From the NCBI GenBank assembly GCA_016933045.1, contig JAFGBR010000019.1, positions 25,556 through 89,555 of the forward strand: 64,000 nt of DNA, written 5' to 3'. This DNA comes from Marinilabiliaceae bacterium (lineage in GTDB: Bacteria; Bacteroidota; Bacteroidia; Bacteroidales; Marinilabiliaceae). The notes beneath the pieces were generated by a model. It was not told where the DNA came from, searched no databases, and saw only the letters and a list, made by a program, of their open reading frames with translations. A program made the translations under genes and the position numbers. Below are positions 34,139 to 42,863 of this stretch, piece after piece; positions within the stretch are counted from its first letter, which is position 1; each line of letters starts with the position of its first letter.

Positions 34139-35629
34139 TTAGTAGTTTTTTTCAATGCCAATTGATTTGCAATATTCAAGCATATAGCCCCAGGCTTCAT
34201 CGCGATTGTTGTGAATTTTTCCATCGAGAATGGCCTCCTTTATAGCTGCCTTAATGTCACCAACGATTTTCGATGGTGGAAGTGAAAAATATTTAATAAT
34301 TTCGTCGCCACTAATAGGAGGTTGAAAATTTCTTATTTTATCTTTTTGTTCAATTTCCTTAAGTTTCCGACGAACTTTTTTAAAGTTTTTTAAAAATAGG
34401 TTTACTTTTTCTTCATTTTTAGAAGTAATATCGGCTTCACAAAGCGTCATTAACGGATCAATGTCATCACCTGCTTCAAACAGTAAACGACGAACAGCAG
34501 AATCAGTAACAATTTCCTGACTTAAAACAATTGGGCGCATGTGCAAACCAACCATTTTTTGAACAAATTTCATTTTCTCGTTTTGAGGGAGTTTAAGAGC
34601 TTTAAAAATGGTTGGTACCATTTTTTCTCCTACAAAATTGTGTGAATGAAATGTCCATCCAATTTTGGGGTCATACCTTTTTGTTGCCGGTTTGGCAATG
34701 TCGTGTAATAAAGCAGCCCATCTGAGCCACAAATCATTGCTGTTTATTGCAAGTTGATCTAATACCTCCAGGGTGTGGTAGAAATTATCTTTATGAGCTC
34801 TGCCATTTCTTTTCTCAATTCCTTTCAGATTATGTAACTCGGGAAAAATTACAGCTAATAATCCTGTTTTTTCTAAAATTTTAAAACCAATGGATGGTTT
34901 TTCAGAAAGAATAATTTTATTTAGTTCATCTGCAATTCTTTCTTTTGATACAATTTTTATTCGCTCTTTATTGTCAATAATAGCCTGTAATGTGTCATCG
35001 TGAATGGTAAACTTGAGTTGAGTTGCAAAGCGTATTGCACGCATCATTCGTAAAGGGTCGTCAGAAAAGGTAATGTTTGGTTCGAGGGGGGTTCTGATAA
35101 TTTTATTATTTATATCAGTAATGCCATTAAAGGGATCTAGTAATTCACCAAAATTTTCTTTATTTAATTTAATTGCCAATGCATTAATGGTAAAGTCACG
35201 TCGGTTCTGATCTTCAGTTAATGTACCTGTTTGTACTATGGGTTTACGCGAATCTGAATTGTATGATTCTTTACGCGCTCCAACAAACTCAAATTCTAAA
35301 TCGCGATATTTTATCATAGCTGTACCAAAAGTTTTAAAAATTGATACTTTTAAACCACCAAGTTTATTTGCTACCTGTTGAGCTATTGAGATTGCATCGC
35401 CTAAAATTACAAAGTCAATATCTTTTGAGTTGCGATTAAGTATTAAATCTCTTACAAATCCACCTATTACATAGGCATCAACACAATTTTTTTCGGCTAT
35501 TAACGATACTGTTTTAAATATTGGATGTTTTAGATTTTCTTTCACTATACTTAAATATGTTATATTGTCATGTTTTAAATGACTCTGTTTTATAATACTA
35601 TTAATTTCATGTTCTTTGTCTGAGAACAT
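34139..35629 (-). CDS. cca: CCA tRNA nucleotidyltransferase (polyA polymerase family, with HD domain)
   Basis: Adds or repairs the 3' CCA of tRNA; 496 residues, cytoplasmic. The head domain has [20 protein letters not shown] with the catalytic DxD in DIDFVILGD, then [26 protein letters not shown] and the RNA-binding segments ([17 protein letters not shown]). An HD domain follows ([23 protein letters not shown]), as in many Bacteroidota CCA enzymes. Class II motifs are present in order. It is upstream of the SpoU methyltransferase gene and divergent from the thioredoxin gene. Confidence 0.93.
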   Translation of the reverse strand: MFSDKEHEINSIIKQSHLKHDNITYLSIVKENLKHPIFKTVSLIAEKNCVDAYVIGGFVRDLILNRNSKDIDFVILGDAISIAQQVANKLGGLKVSIFKTFGTAMIKYRDLEFEFVGARKESYNSDSRKPIVQTGTLTEDQNRRDFTINALAIKLNKENFGELLDPFNGITDINNKIIRTPLEPNITFSDDPLRMMRAIRFATQLKFTIHDDTLQAIIDNKERIKIVSKERIADELNKIILSEKPSIGFKILEKTGLLAVIFPELHNLKGIEKRNGRAHKDNFYHTLEVLDQLAINSNDLWLRWAALLHDIAKPATKRYDPKIGWTFHSHNFVGEKMVPTIFKALKLPQNEKMKFVQKMVGLHMRPIVLSQEIVTDSAVRRLLFEAGDDIDPLMTLCEADITSKNEEKVNLFLKNFKKVRRKLKEIEQKDKIRNFQPPISGDEIIKYFSLPPSKIVGDIKAAIKEAILDGKIHNNRDEAWGYMLEYCKSIGIEKNY

Positions 35630-35775
35630 TTTTTACTTTATAATTGTTTGTTTTGAAAACTTAGGGTGACAAAATTACAATTTATTTAGTGTTTTTGGTG
35701 TAAAAGTAAAATAAGTAGTTTTGGCACGACAATTGATATGTATATATCGAAATATTTAAATATGTAAAAATTAAT

Positions 35776-35783
35776 TATATTTG
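35776..35783 (+). promoter_or_regulatory. -7 element (TATATTTG) of the thioredoxin genes
   Basis: Exact TAnnTTTG match 22 bases before the ATG at 35806. No good -33 at standard distance. Confidence 0.45.
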
Positions 35784-35805
35784 TAACCAATTAAAACGAA
35801 ATATC

Positions 35806-36165
35806 ATGGTAGAACATTTAACAAAAGAAACATTCAAGACAAAGGTTTTTGATTTTGAAAATAATAAGGATTGGGTTTTTGAGGGCGATAAGCCTTGTTT
35901 GATTGATTTTTATGCAGAATGGTGTGGGCCATGTAAAATGGTAGCTCCAATACTTGAAGAACTTGATAAAGAGTACAATGGTAAAATTAATGTTTTTAAA
36001 ATAGATACAGAAGCGGAACGTGAATTAGCCGGAATGTTTGGAATTCAAAGTATACCATCTTTATTGTTTGTTCCAAAAGACGGTCAGCCTCAGATGGCAA
36101 TGGGAGCATTGCCAAAAGATTCATTTGAAAAAGCTATTAAAGATGTGCTAAATGTTGAGAAATAG
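35806..36165 (+). CDS. trxA: Thioredoxin (cytoplasmic)
   Basis: Thiol-disulfide reductant of 119 residues. The active site is AEWCGPCKM with the CGPC pair, followed by the cis-proline region IQSIPSLLFV. There is no signal peptide, so it acts in the cytoplasm. The N-terminus (LTKETFKTKVFDFENNKDWVFEG) is slightly longer than E. coli thioredoxin. The next gene, a lipoprotein paralogue, shares the same NNKDW/KNKEW-FxGDKP lead-in and the WCGPC-M-P-ILEEL core, so the two arose by duplication. The stop codon lies 16 bases before the next ATG. Confidence 0.93.
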   Translation: MVEHLTKETFKTKVFDFENNKDWVFEGDKPCLIDFYAEWCGPCKMVAPILEELDKEYNGKINVFKIDTEAERELAGMFGIQSIPSLLFVPKDGQPQMAMGALPKDSFEKAIKDVLNVEK

Positions 36166-36181
36166 ATTAAAAAGTATTGTA

Positions 36182-36661
36182 ATGAAAAATGTTTTAAACT
36201 CTTTGGTTCTAATGTTATTGCTTGTTATAGCTACATCGTGTGCCGGAAGTAATGACGTAAAAGCAACCAATAATGACGAAGCTGTAACAGCGGTAAATAA
36301 TGGAGTTATTTATTTAGATAAAGCTGGCTTTCTTGAAAAAGTTTTTAATTACGAAAAGAATAAAGAGTGGAAGTTTGCAGGAGATAAACCTGTGATAGTT
36401 GATTTTTATGCCGATTGGTGTGGGCCATGCCGTATGTTATCTCCTGTTTTAGAAGAGCTTCAAAAAGATTATGGAGGGAAATTGCAAGTTTATAAGGTGG
36501 ATACCGAAAAAGAACGTGAGTTGGCAGCAGCATTTGGAATTCAGAGTTTACCGACTGTGATTTTTATTCCTAAAGAGGGTCAACCTCAGGCTGTAATGGG
36601 ATTTAGACCAAAAGAGGAACTCGAAAAAATTGTTTCAGAGGTTCTTAAGGTTACTAAGTAA
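36182..36661 (+). CDS. Thioredoxin-family lipoprotein (periplasmic)
   Basis: Paralogue of the preceding thioredoxin with a lipoprotein signal peptide, MKNVLNSLVLMLLLVIATSC, so it is anchored on the periplasmic side of a membrane (159 residues from ATG 36182). The active site is ADWCGPCRM and the cis-Pro segment IQSLPTVIFI. The ATG at 36182 is preferred over the in-frame TTG at 36152 because only it gives a proper signal sequence. The upstream frame overlaps the end of trxA. It probably handles periplasmic thiols, but a reductant partner is not in the window. A terminator follows. Confidence 0.9.
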   Translation: MKNVLNSLVLMLLLVIATSCAGSNDVKATNNDEAVTAVNNGVIYLDKAGFLEKVFNYEKNKEWKFAGDKPVIVDFYADWCGPCRMLSPVLEELQKDYGGKLQVYKVDTEKERELAAAFGIQSLPTVIFIPKEGQPQAVMGFRPKEELEKIVSEVLKVTK

Positions 36662-36690
36662 AGTCTATTTATTCTTTTTAATAACTTAAT

Positions 36691-36724
36691 GCGGAGCAGC
36701 TTATTTGATGTTCCGCTTTTTTAT
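36691..36724 (+). terminator. Rho-independent terminator after the thioredoxin pair
   Basis: GCGGAGCA pairs with TGTTCCGC (one G-T) and is followed by T6. Confidence 0.75.
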
Positions 36725-36785
36725 TTATATTTTATTAAATGTAAATAATTTTGAGTTTTATTTAGAATAATTTTAAATTTGTTTT

Positions 36786-36862
36786 TGCAAAATAGGGGTG
36801 CCTTTGGGGCTGAGAAAATACCCTTTGAACCTGAACGGATAATGCCGATTAGGGAATTTGGT
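36786..36862 (+). promoter_or_regulatory. TPP riboswitch (THI element), copy 1
   Basis: Canonical order of THI-box blocks: GGGGTGCC, CTGAGA, ACCC, GAACCTGA, GGATAATGCC and TAGGGA. After it, TAGGGAA (36850-36856) can pair with TTTCCCTA (36873-36880), which would undo the ligand-bound 3' part and form a hairpin followed by a T-rich stretch, a plausible expression platform. The aptamer binds thiamine pyrophosphate. Confidence 0.93.
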
Positions 36863-36892
36863 TTCTTTTCTATTTCCCTATTTGTACTGTTT

Positions 36893-36968
36893 TAAACGAT
36901 GGGGTGCTATGTGGTTGAGATAAAACCCTTTGACCTGAACGTGTAATGTTGGTTAGGGAAAGAGCAAA
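36893..36968 (+). promoter_or_regulatory. TPP riboswitch (THI element), copy 2 in tandem
   Basis: A second complete set of blocks 30 bases after copy 1: GGGGTGCT, TTGAGA, ACCC, GACCTGAACG, GTAATGTTGG and TTAGGGAAAG. It departs from consensus at one base of CTGAGA (C to T) and in GATAATGCC (GTAATGTT). It lies about 50 bases before the ATG of the TonB-dependent receptor; its platform is unclear and could be translational. Confidence 0.87.
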
Positions 36969-37014
36969 TCTTAATGAATCCTCATTATAATTTTAACATT
37001 TAGTATTTATTGAA

Positions 37015-39459
37015 ATGAAAGTTATTTTGTTGGCTTTGAGTGGATTATTATTGACTCAATTTTTTGTGGCGCAGTTAAAAATTGAAGGAGTTGTTACTAA
37101 CAAAAAAGGTGAACCATTGATAAATGCGACTGTTGCTTTTGATAATGGTATTGTTGGTGCTGTAACTAATGAAAATGGTATTTATCAATTAGTTGATGTA
37201 ACAAAGGGGGTGCATGAAATTCATGTTTCTTTTTTGGGATATGAAACTTATAGTGAATTGATAGAGGTAAAAAATAGCATAAAAAAGAATTTTAAATTGT
37301 CCTTGTCCGATATAATAACTGAAGAGGTTTTTGTTTATGCAACCAGGGCTGGAGAAAATACACCGGTTGCCCATACGAGTGTTTCGAAAGAAGAGATTAC
37401 CGAACGTAATATGGGGCAGGATATTCCATATTTGCTTAGTCTTACTCCATCTTTTGTAACAACCTCTGATGCAGGAACAGGTATTGGTTATACTAATTTC
37501 CGCATTCGAGGCACTGATGCTAATAGAATTAATATAACCATAAATGGAATTCCTTTGAATGATGCAGAGTCGCATGGTGTTTGGTGGGTAAATATGCCCG
37601 ATTTTGCGTCATCGATTGAAGATGTTCAAGTTCAACGAGGCGTTGGAACTTCGACAAATGGAGCAGGAGCTTTTGGTGCTTCGGTAAATGTTAAGTCAAA
37701 TTCGTTAAAAAGAGATTCTTATTCTGAGATAAGTTCTGCTGCAGGTTCTTTTAATACTTTTAAGAATACACTAAAACTAGGTACCGGACTTATTAATGAA
37801 CACTTTTCATTTGATGCCAGATTGTCAAAAATTACTTCCGATGGTTTTCTTGATCGATCGTGGAGCGATTTGAAATCTTTTTTTGTATCGGGTGGATATT
37901 ATTCTGAAAATACAACTATTCGAATTAATGTTTTTTCGGGTAAGGAAAGGACTTATCAGGCTTGGAATGGTATTGGCCCTGAGTTGTTACAAAAAAATAT
38001 AACTTATAATTCATGTGGAGAGTATTATGATAATAATGGAAATATTAAGTATTATGAAAACCAAACAGATAATTATCAGCAGGATCATTATCAACTGCAT
38101 CTGAGCCATAATTTATTGGAGAAATTAACTCTAAATGCTGCTTTTCATTATACTTACGGACGTGGTTGTTACGAGGAGTATGAAGATGATACCGATTTAA
38201 ATGAATATGGATTAAATGATTATAATGCTCAAGTTGTAAGTGTTAATAAAACAGATTTGATAAGACAAAAGTGGCTTGATAATGATTTTTATGGTTTAAC
38301 CACATCACTGGTTTATAGCAGTGATAAAATGGAATTGATAGGTGGTGGAGCATGGAATAATTATGCAGGAAGACATTTTGGAAATATTTTGTGGGTGGAA
38401 AACAATGTAGGTATTCCAGGAGGTTATGAATGGTATCGGAGTAATGGTGATAAAACCGATTTTAATGCATTTGTTAAGATGAATTATGAAATTTTTTCAA
38501 ACCTATTTTTGTATGCCGATGTTCAATATCGGAATATTCAGTATAATTTAAAAGGAATTGATGATAAATATTATGATTATAGTGATGGAAATGGTTTTTT
38601 TGAAAGGGATATAACTCAAAGTCATATATTTAATTTTTTAAATCCTAAAGTTGGTATTTTTTATACAATAAATAATTCAAATCGGGTTTATACCTCCTAT
38701 TCAGTGGCAAACAGGGAGCCAAACAGGGCTAATTATATTGATGCAAATCCTTTGCAGATGCCTACTTATGAAACTTTATATGATGTTGAAGTTGGTTATA
38801 CATACAAAACCAATATGTTTAATTTTGGGATTAATATGTATTATATGTTGTACGATGATCAACTGGTTAATATTGGTCAGCTAAATGACGTAGGTGCATC
38901 AATAATGACAAATGTAGATGATAGTTATAGGCGTGGAGTTGAATTAATGTTCGCATATATGCCTGTAAGGCATATTAAATGGGATGTTAATGCAACTTTT
39001 AGCGAGAATCGAATTGCTAAATATACTCAGTTTATTGATGTTTATGATGTTGAAACCTGGGAGTGGAAACTTCAACAGGCTGAGGAGTATTCAAACACCG
39101 ATATTTCGTTTTCGCCTAGTTTAATTGCTAATAGTGTTGTTAGTTTAAAACCATTGCAATATTTAAATATGCAATTGATAACGCAATTTGTGGGGGAGCA
39201 ATATGCCGATAATACTTCGAATATTGAGAGTATGATAGATTCGTACTTTGTTAATAGTATTAAACTAACAGGAGTAATTAATCCAAATTTTGCCGATAGA
39301 ATTGAGATCTCCATGCTTATTAATAATTTATTAAATGCTAAATATGAAAACAATGCTTGGTCTTATCCTTATTTTGTTGGCAACGACAAAAAATATGATA
39401 TTGGCTTATACCCGCAAGCAGGTATAAATTTTATGGCAGGAGTATCAGTAAAATTTTAA
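37015..39459 (+). CDS. TonB-dependent outer-membrane receptor, probable thiamine importer
   Basis: Receptor of 814 residues with a signal peptide (MKVILLALSGLLLTQFFVAQ). A carboxypeptidase-regulatory-like domain follows (about 22-98, IEGVVTNKKGEPLINATV). The plug is at about 110-225 (YLLSLTPSFVTTSDAG, FRIRGTDANRINITINGIPL, VQVQRGVGTSTNGAGAFGAS). A 22-strand barrel ends with an aromatic C-terminal strand (AGINFMAGVSVKF). Two TPP riboswitches precede it, so thiamine or a thiamine phosphate is the likely substrate and intake should stop when TPP is high. Energy would come from an ExbB/ExbD/TonB complex such as that at 0.9-2.9 kb. No inner-membrane thiamine permease is adjacent. Confidence 0.9.
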   Translation: MKVILLALSGLLLTQFFVAQLKIEGVVTNKKGEPLINATVAFDNGIVGAVTNENGIYQLVDVTKGVHEIHVSFLGYETYSELIEVKNSIKKNFKLSLSDIITEEVFVYATRAGENTPVAHTSVSKEEITERNMGQDIPYLLSLTPSFVTTSDAGTGIGYTNFRIRGTDANRINITINGIPLNDAESHGVWWVNMPDFASSIEDVQVQRGVGTSTNGAGAFGASVNVKSNSLKRDSYSEISSAAGSFNTFKNTLKLGTGLINEHFSFDARLSKITSDGFLDRSWSDLKSFFVSGGYYSENTTIRINVFSGKERTYQAWNGIGPELLQKNITYNSCGEYYDNNGNIKYYENQTDNYQQDHYQLHLSHNLLEKLTLNAAFHYTYGRGCYEEYEDDTDLNEYGLNDYNAQVVSVNKTDLIRQKWLDNDFYGLTTSLVYSSDKMELIGGGAWNNYAGRHFGNILWVENNVGIPGGYEWYRSNGDKTDFNAFVKMNYEIFSNLFLYADVQYRNIQYNLKGIDDKYYDYSDGNGFFERDITQSHIFNFLNPKVGIFYTINNSNRVYTSYSVANREPNRANYIDANPLQMPTYETLYDVEVGYTYKTNMFNFGINMYYMLYDDQLVNIGQLNDVGASIMTNVDDSYRRGVELMFAYMPVRHIKWDVNATFSENRIAKYTQFIDVYDVETWEWKLQQAEEYSNTDISFSPSLIANSVVSLKPLQYLNMQLITQFVGEQYADNTSNIESMIDSYFVNSIKLTGVINPNFADRIEISMLINNLLNAKYENNAWSYPYFVGNDKKYDIGLYPQAGINFMAGVSVKF

Positions 39460-39527
39460 AAAAAACAGATTAATTGTTGAACATTAAAGTATAAAAGTTG
39501 TAAATTAATACAATATGATGATTGAAT

Positions 39528-40964
39528 ATGGAAATACTGTCTGTTCAGTTTATATTTTCTGTAGTTATTTTATCGTTGATTTACAGTTTTTTTAAAACTT
39601 CTCAAAGAGTTTATTTTTTAGTTGTTTTGAGTTGTGTTTTTGTGTTTTTACTTCATTATACTATTTTTTTATATGTTATAATTTATTCGCTAGTTAATTA
39701 TCTTTTAGGGTTTAAAATAAATAAATCTGATAATCGATATTATTATGTAGGTATTGTTTTTAATCTGTCTCAACTTATACTATTGAAATATGCCAATTTT
39801 GCTATCGATCCGTTTTTGGCGATGTTTGGCGATGATATTAAATTATCAGTTCTCTCGAAATGGATCATTCCCATAGGTATTTCATATTTTACACTTCAGG
39901 GTATAGGTTATTTGATAAATCTGAAATTAGGTTGGGAGAAACCAGAGAAAGACTTGTTTAAGTTTTTGTTGTATATTCTGTATTTTCCTAAGTTCTTGTC
40001 GGGGCCAATTGAGCGATCTAATCATTTTTTACCGCAGTTAAACAAACCAAAATATTCTCTTGATATAGATTTTAGTATTGGGATAAAGGTCTTGTTGATT
40101 GGTTTGTTTAAGAAAATTGCGATAGCAAATCAATTAGCTCCATATATTTTTAAAACATTAGAAAATATTCAAACAACAGATGGGGTATCGGTTTGGATGA
40201 TGATATTGTTATTGCCGGTTTATTTGTATTTCGATTTTTCTGGTTATACAGATATTGCTATTGGTATATCACGCATGTTTGGTATAGAAGTAGTGCAGAA
40301 TTTTAACAGGCCTTTTTTATCAGAAAATATGACTATGTTTTGGAAACGTTTTCATATTTCTTTGTCATCGTGGTTTAATGATTATATATTTAAGCAGGTT
40401 AGTTTTCGAAGACGAAAATGGGGTGTTTACGCCGCCGTTTATGCTGTTTTTTTAACATGGGTTTTGTTTGGTATTTGGCATGGTGCCGGATGGAATTTTA
40501 TGGCTCTGGGTTTTTTGCAAGCGTTAGCAATAATATATGAATATTTTACTAAACGATGGAGAGCTCGTTTTTTTTCGTATTTTCCTATGGGTATTAAGGT
40601 TTGGTTAGGCAGGCTATTAACATATTTGTTTTATGCTATTTCGTTGGTTTTCTTTTTTTCGCCAGATGTGAATACGACAATGTCAGTTTTTTCGAGAATT
40701 ATTGTTTATGATGAATCGATTTTTAATCAATTAATTGGATTAATATCAGTTACTTCATTGTCGGTTTTTGTATTTATGTTTATTATGCTGTTTGTTGAGT
40801 TATTAGAAGAAGATTATTCTAATATTTATAAAAAAATAAAAATTTTTTGGGATGGGCAGCAAAAACGAAATATGCTTTTTAGGTGGTCGGTATATTCCAT
40901 AGTATTAACAATAATTTTTGTTTTGGGTAATAATGTTCAGCAGTTTATTTATTCTCAGTTTTAG
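39528..40964 (+). CDS. MBOAT family O-acyltransferase (AlgI-like)
   Basis: Polytopic membrane protein of 478 residues with 10 or more TM helices. It carries the AlgI/DltB landmarks: IPIGISYFTLQGIGYLINL, FPKFLSGPIERSNHFLPQL, FWKRFHISLSSWFNDYIF and IWHGAGWNFMALG with the catalytic His318. Family members pass acyl (usually acetyl) groups across the membrane to extracellular polysaccharide. ATG at 39528 is chosen; TTG at 39522 would add two residues. The next gene encodes a membrane-anchored SGNH-like protein, the usual partner (as AlgJ/AlgX or DltD). The two genes are 31 bases apart, so an operon. The polysaccharide target is likely made by the nearby locus. Confidence 0.92.
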   Translation: MEILSVQFIFSVVILSLIYSFFKTSQRVYFLVVLSCVFVFLLHYTIFLYVIIYSLVNYLLGFKINKSDNRYYYVGIVFNLSQLILLKYANFAIDPFLAMFGDDIKLSVLSKWIIPIGISYFTLQGIGYLINLKLGWEKPEKDLFKFLLYILYFPKFLSGPIERSNHFLPQLNKPKYSLDIDFSIGIKVLLIGLFKKIAIANQLAPYIFKTLENIQTTDGVSVWMMILLLPVYLYFDFSGYTDIAIGISRMFGIEVVQNFNRPFLSENMTMFWKRFHISLSSWFNDYIFKQVSFRRRKWGVYAAVYAVFLTWVLFGIWHGAGWNFMALGFLQALAIIYEYFTKRWRARFFSYFPMGIKVWLGRLLTYLFYAISLVFFFSPDVNTTMSVFSRIIVYDESIFNQLIGLISVTSLSVFVFMFIMLFVELLEEDYSNIYKKIKIFWDGQQKRNMLFRWSVYSIVLTIIFVLGNNVQQFIYSQF

Positions 40965-40995
40965 TATGTTTTGAATTTGTACAAAAAATAAAAAC

Positions 40996-41865
40996 ATGAG
41001 GAAACTATTATGTAAATCGGGATTGTTTTTAGTTTTTTTTATCTGCTTTTTTATTGGAGTTAATGTGTTGTATGTTACACTTGTTATGATGTCGGAGTTT
41101 GGAGTAAAAAAGAGGATTGAGTTTTTGAAATTTAAAAATCCTGATTATGAACTTATTGTAATTGGAGCAAGTACAACTTTAGATGGTATTGATGCCGGTT
41201 ATTTGACTTCGAAAGGAATAAAGTCGTATAATACTGCAATTGGAGGTAGTACAGTGAAAACTAATTATATTCAATTGTTAGAATATATCGAAAAGTGCTC
41301 TGTTATGCCTAAATATGTTTTGTTGGGATTAAATTCGGGGATGGTTAAATCATTTGATGATTCAGGGGTTCATCCTATTGTAGAGGTCACAATGAAAGGA
41401 CATAAATATTCGCTAAATGATGTTCCAATATTAAAATTCAGGTGGTTGGGTTTTGAGTTCTTTAAAAAAATTATAAGTAAGTCACATCGCGAAGTGACTA
41501 TGGAATTAGGGCAGTTAAAATTTCGAAAAACAATTGCCGATAAAACAAATTACGCTAATAAACATCTCAATGTTGATGAATTTAGTAATTCGTTATGGAT
41601 AGCAAAAATTGCTGAATTATGTATTGAAAATAATATTCAATTGATGGTTGTTGAAATGCCTGGTTATAAAGTGAGTCAGAATAATTCAGATACAGGACCA
41701 TATAGTTTGAAATTTAAATCGGGCAATGTTAAATTGCTAAATTTAAATTCGCAGAGTTTTTGTAAGATATTTATCGATGATAAAGATTGGATCGGCAATT
41801 CTCATTTAAATATTTATGGAGCAGAAAAATTAACTGCTAGGTTGTATGAATATGTTATTGAATAA
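40996..41865 (+). CDS. Membrane-anchored SGNH-like protein, partner of the MBOAT enzyme
   Basis: Protein of 289 residues with one N-terminal TM anchor (about 8-32, GLFLVFFICFFIGVNVLYVT) and an extracytoplasmic domain. It has a GDS-like ELIVIGASTTLDGI motif, IGGSTVKTNY, LLGLNSG and a C-terminal GNSHLNIYGAEKLT, consistent with an SGNH hydrolase/acyltransferase fold in which Ser and His are catalytic. It most likely completes acyl transfer to a polysaccharide delivered by the MBOAT protein. Overall similarity to DltD/AlgX is distant; assignment rests on motif and context. The gene is convergent, with 4 bases between stops, with the next lipoprotein gene. Confidence 0.75.
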   Translation: MRKLLCKSGLFLVFFICFFIGVNVLYVTLVMMSEFGVKKRIEFLKFKNPDYELIVIGASTTLDGIDAGYLTSKGIKSYNTAIGGSTVKTNYIQLLEYIEKCSVMPKYVLLGLNSGMVKSFDDSGVHPIVEVTMKGHKYSLNDVPILKFRWLGFEFFKKIISKSHREVTMELGQLKFRKTIADKTNYANKHLNVDEFSNSLWIAKIAELCIENNIQLMVVEMPGYKVSQNNSDTGPYSLKFKSGNVKLLNLNSQSFCKIFIDDKDWIGNSHLNIYGAEKLTARLYEYVIE

Positions 41866-41869
41866 TTTT

Positions 41870-42727
41870 TTATAATTTTTCTCCGGTTAAAGTTGTTTTT
41901 TTTCCATTTGTTTCAATAACATCAATAATGCGATTAAATAGTTTTATTGCGGCAATTTTAGCAAATTTTGTGTTTGGATGAGAATTATTTGGACTTGCAG
42001 CAAATTTGTTTTTAAAATATAAACCTCCATCAGTTTGGAGTTCAAACAAATCCCAAATATAAATGTTATCATTGGCATCGTCCCATTCGTTTATAACCCA
42101 GTTGAAAAATTGTTTTGCGCGAGCTGCTGATTCTTCCGAAATGTTGTTTTTGACCTGTGCAGCGCCGGTGAAAATAATAAATTTGGTATTGGGGAATTGA
42201 TGAAATTTTTCTTTAAGGGCATTGTATTGCAGTTGGTAGTTTGTAATGGTTTTTTCGTCGGAATTAATATTAACATTATTACTGTCGGGGTGTATGTAAC
42301 ATACAGGAAAACAATGTTTTAATAATATCACTTGATGTTCTTTTGTTAGTATTTCGAGTGTTGGTTCTTCCATAAATGGTGTGTTACCTTCATTTTTTAC
42401 CCAAATGTTATAATAGTCGAAGGGGAAATTGTTCCATCCGTATGGTTTTGATTTTGGGAATGTTATTTCATTAATAGAATAGGTTTTATTGTTTTTTTTA
42501 TTGTATGCACTCATTAATTCAGGAATGAGTGCATTGTTGCATAGTATTTTTTCTGGTAATAATTTATTTGTAATTTTTTGAAATAGAGATGGTTCTTTTC
42601 CATCCCATATTATCTTACCTGTACTATGGTGTAAAAATATTATACTTATTTCGGGGTTATTTGGCGTTTTGTTACACGAGATAGTTATTATTATTGCAAA
42701 TAGCATTAACAGGTGAAGTGGTTTCAT
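41870..42727 (-). CDS. SGNH/GDSL-like lipoprotein of unknown function
   Basis: Protein of 285 residues with a lipoprotein signal (MKPLHLLMLFAIIITISC). After it, ISIIFLHHSTGKIIWDG resembles the block-I segment of an SGNH-type hydrolase subgroup, VILLKHCFPVCYI has a Cys and a His, FIIFTGAAQ may be block III, and NNSHPNTKFAKIAA gives the C-terminal Ser/His block. The substrate is unknown; an acetyl or glycan ester is a reasonable guess given the MBOAT pair next door. It is on the opposite strand from the MBOAT operon and downstream of the T9SS beta-helix gene, separated from that gene by a terminator. Confidence 0.65.
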   Translation of the reverse strand: MKPLHLLMLFAIIITISCNKTPNNPEISIIFLHHSTGKIIWDGKEPSLFQKITNKLLPEKILCNNALIPELMSAYNKKNNKTYSINEITFPKSKPYGWNNFPFDYYNIWVKNEGNTPFMEEPTLEILTKEHQVILLKHCFPVCYIHPDSNNVNINSDEKTITNYQLQYNALKEKFHQFPNTKFIIFTGAAQVKNNISEESAARAKQFFNWVINEWDDANDNIYIWDLFELQTDGGLYFKNKFAASPNNSHPNTKFAKIAAIKLFNRIIDVIETNGKKTTLTGEKL

Positions 42728-42796
42728 GGAATTTTATTGTTTAGGTTTGTATTGTAGAAACAAAAATATTGATGAGATGTTTATTTATTTATTCTG

Positions 42797-42836
42797 ATGT
42801 AAAAAAAAAGCGGGGTTATTCTTAAAAATGAATAGC
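42797..42836 (-). terminator. Rho-independent terminator after the beta-helix gene
   Basis: CGGGGTTATTC pairs with GAATAGCCCCG (one mismatch-free 11-bp stem including one G-T) around 8 bases. On the minus strand it is followed by T9. Confidence 0.85.
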
Positions 42837-42863
42837 CCCGTTTATGTATTGTTAGTTGTTTAA

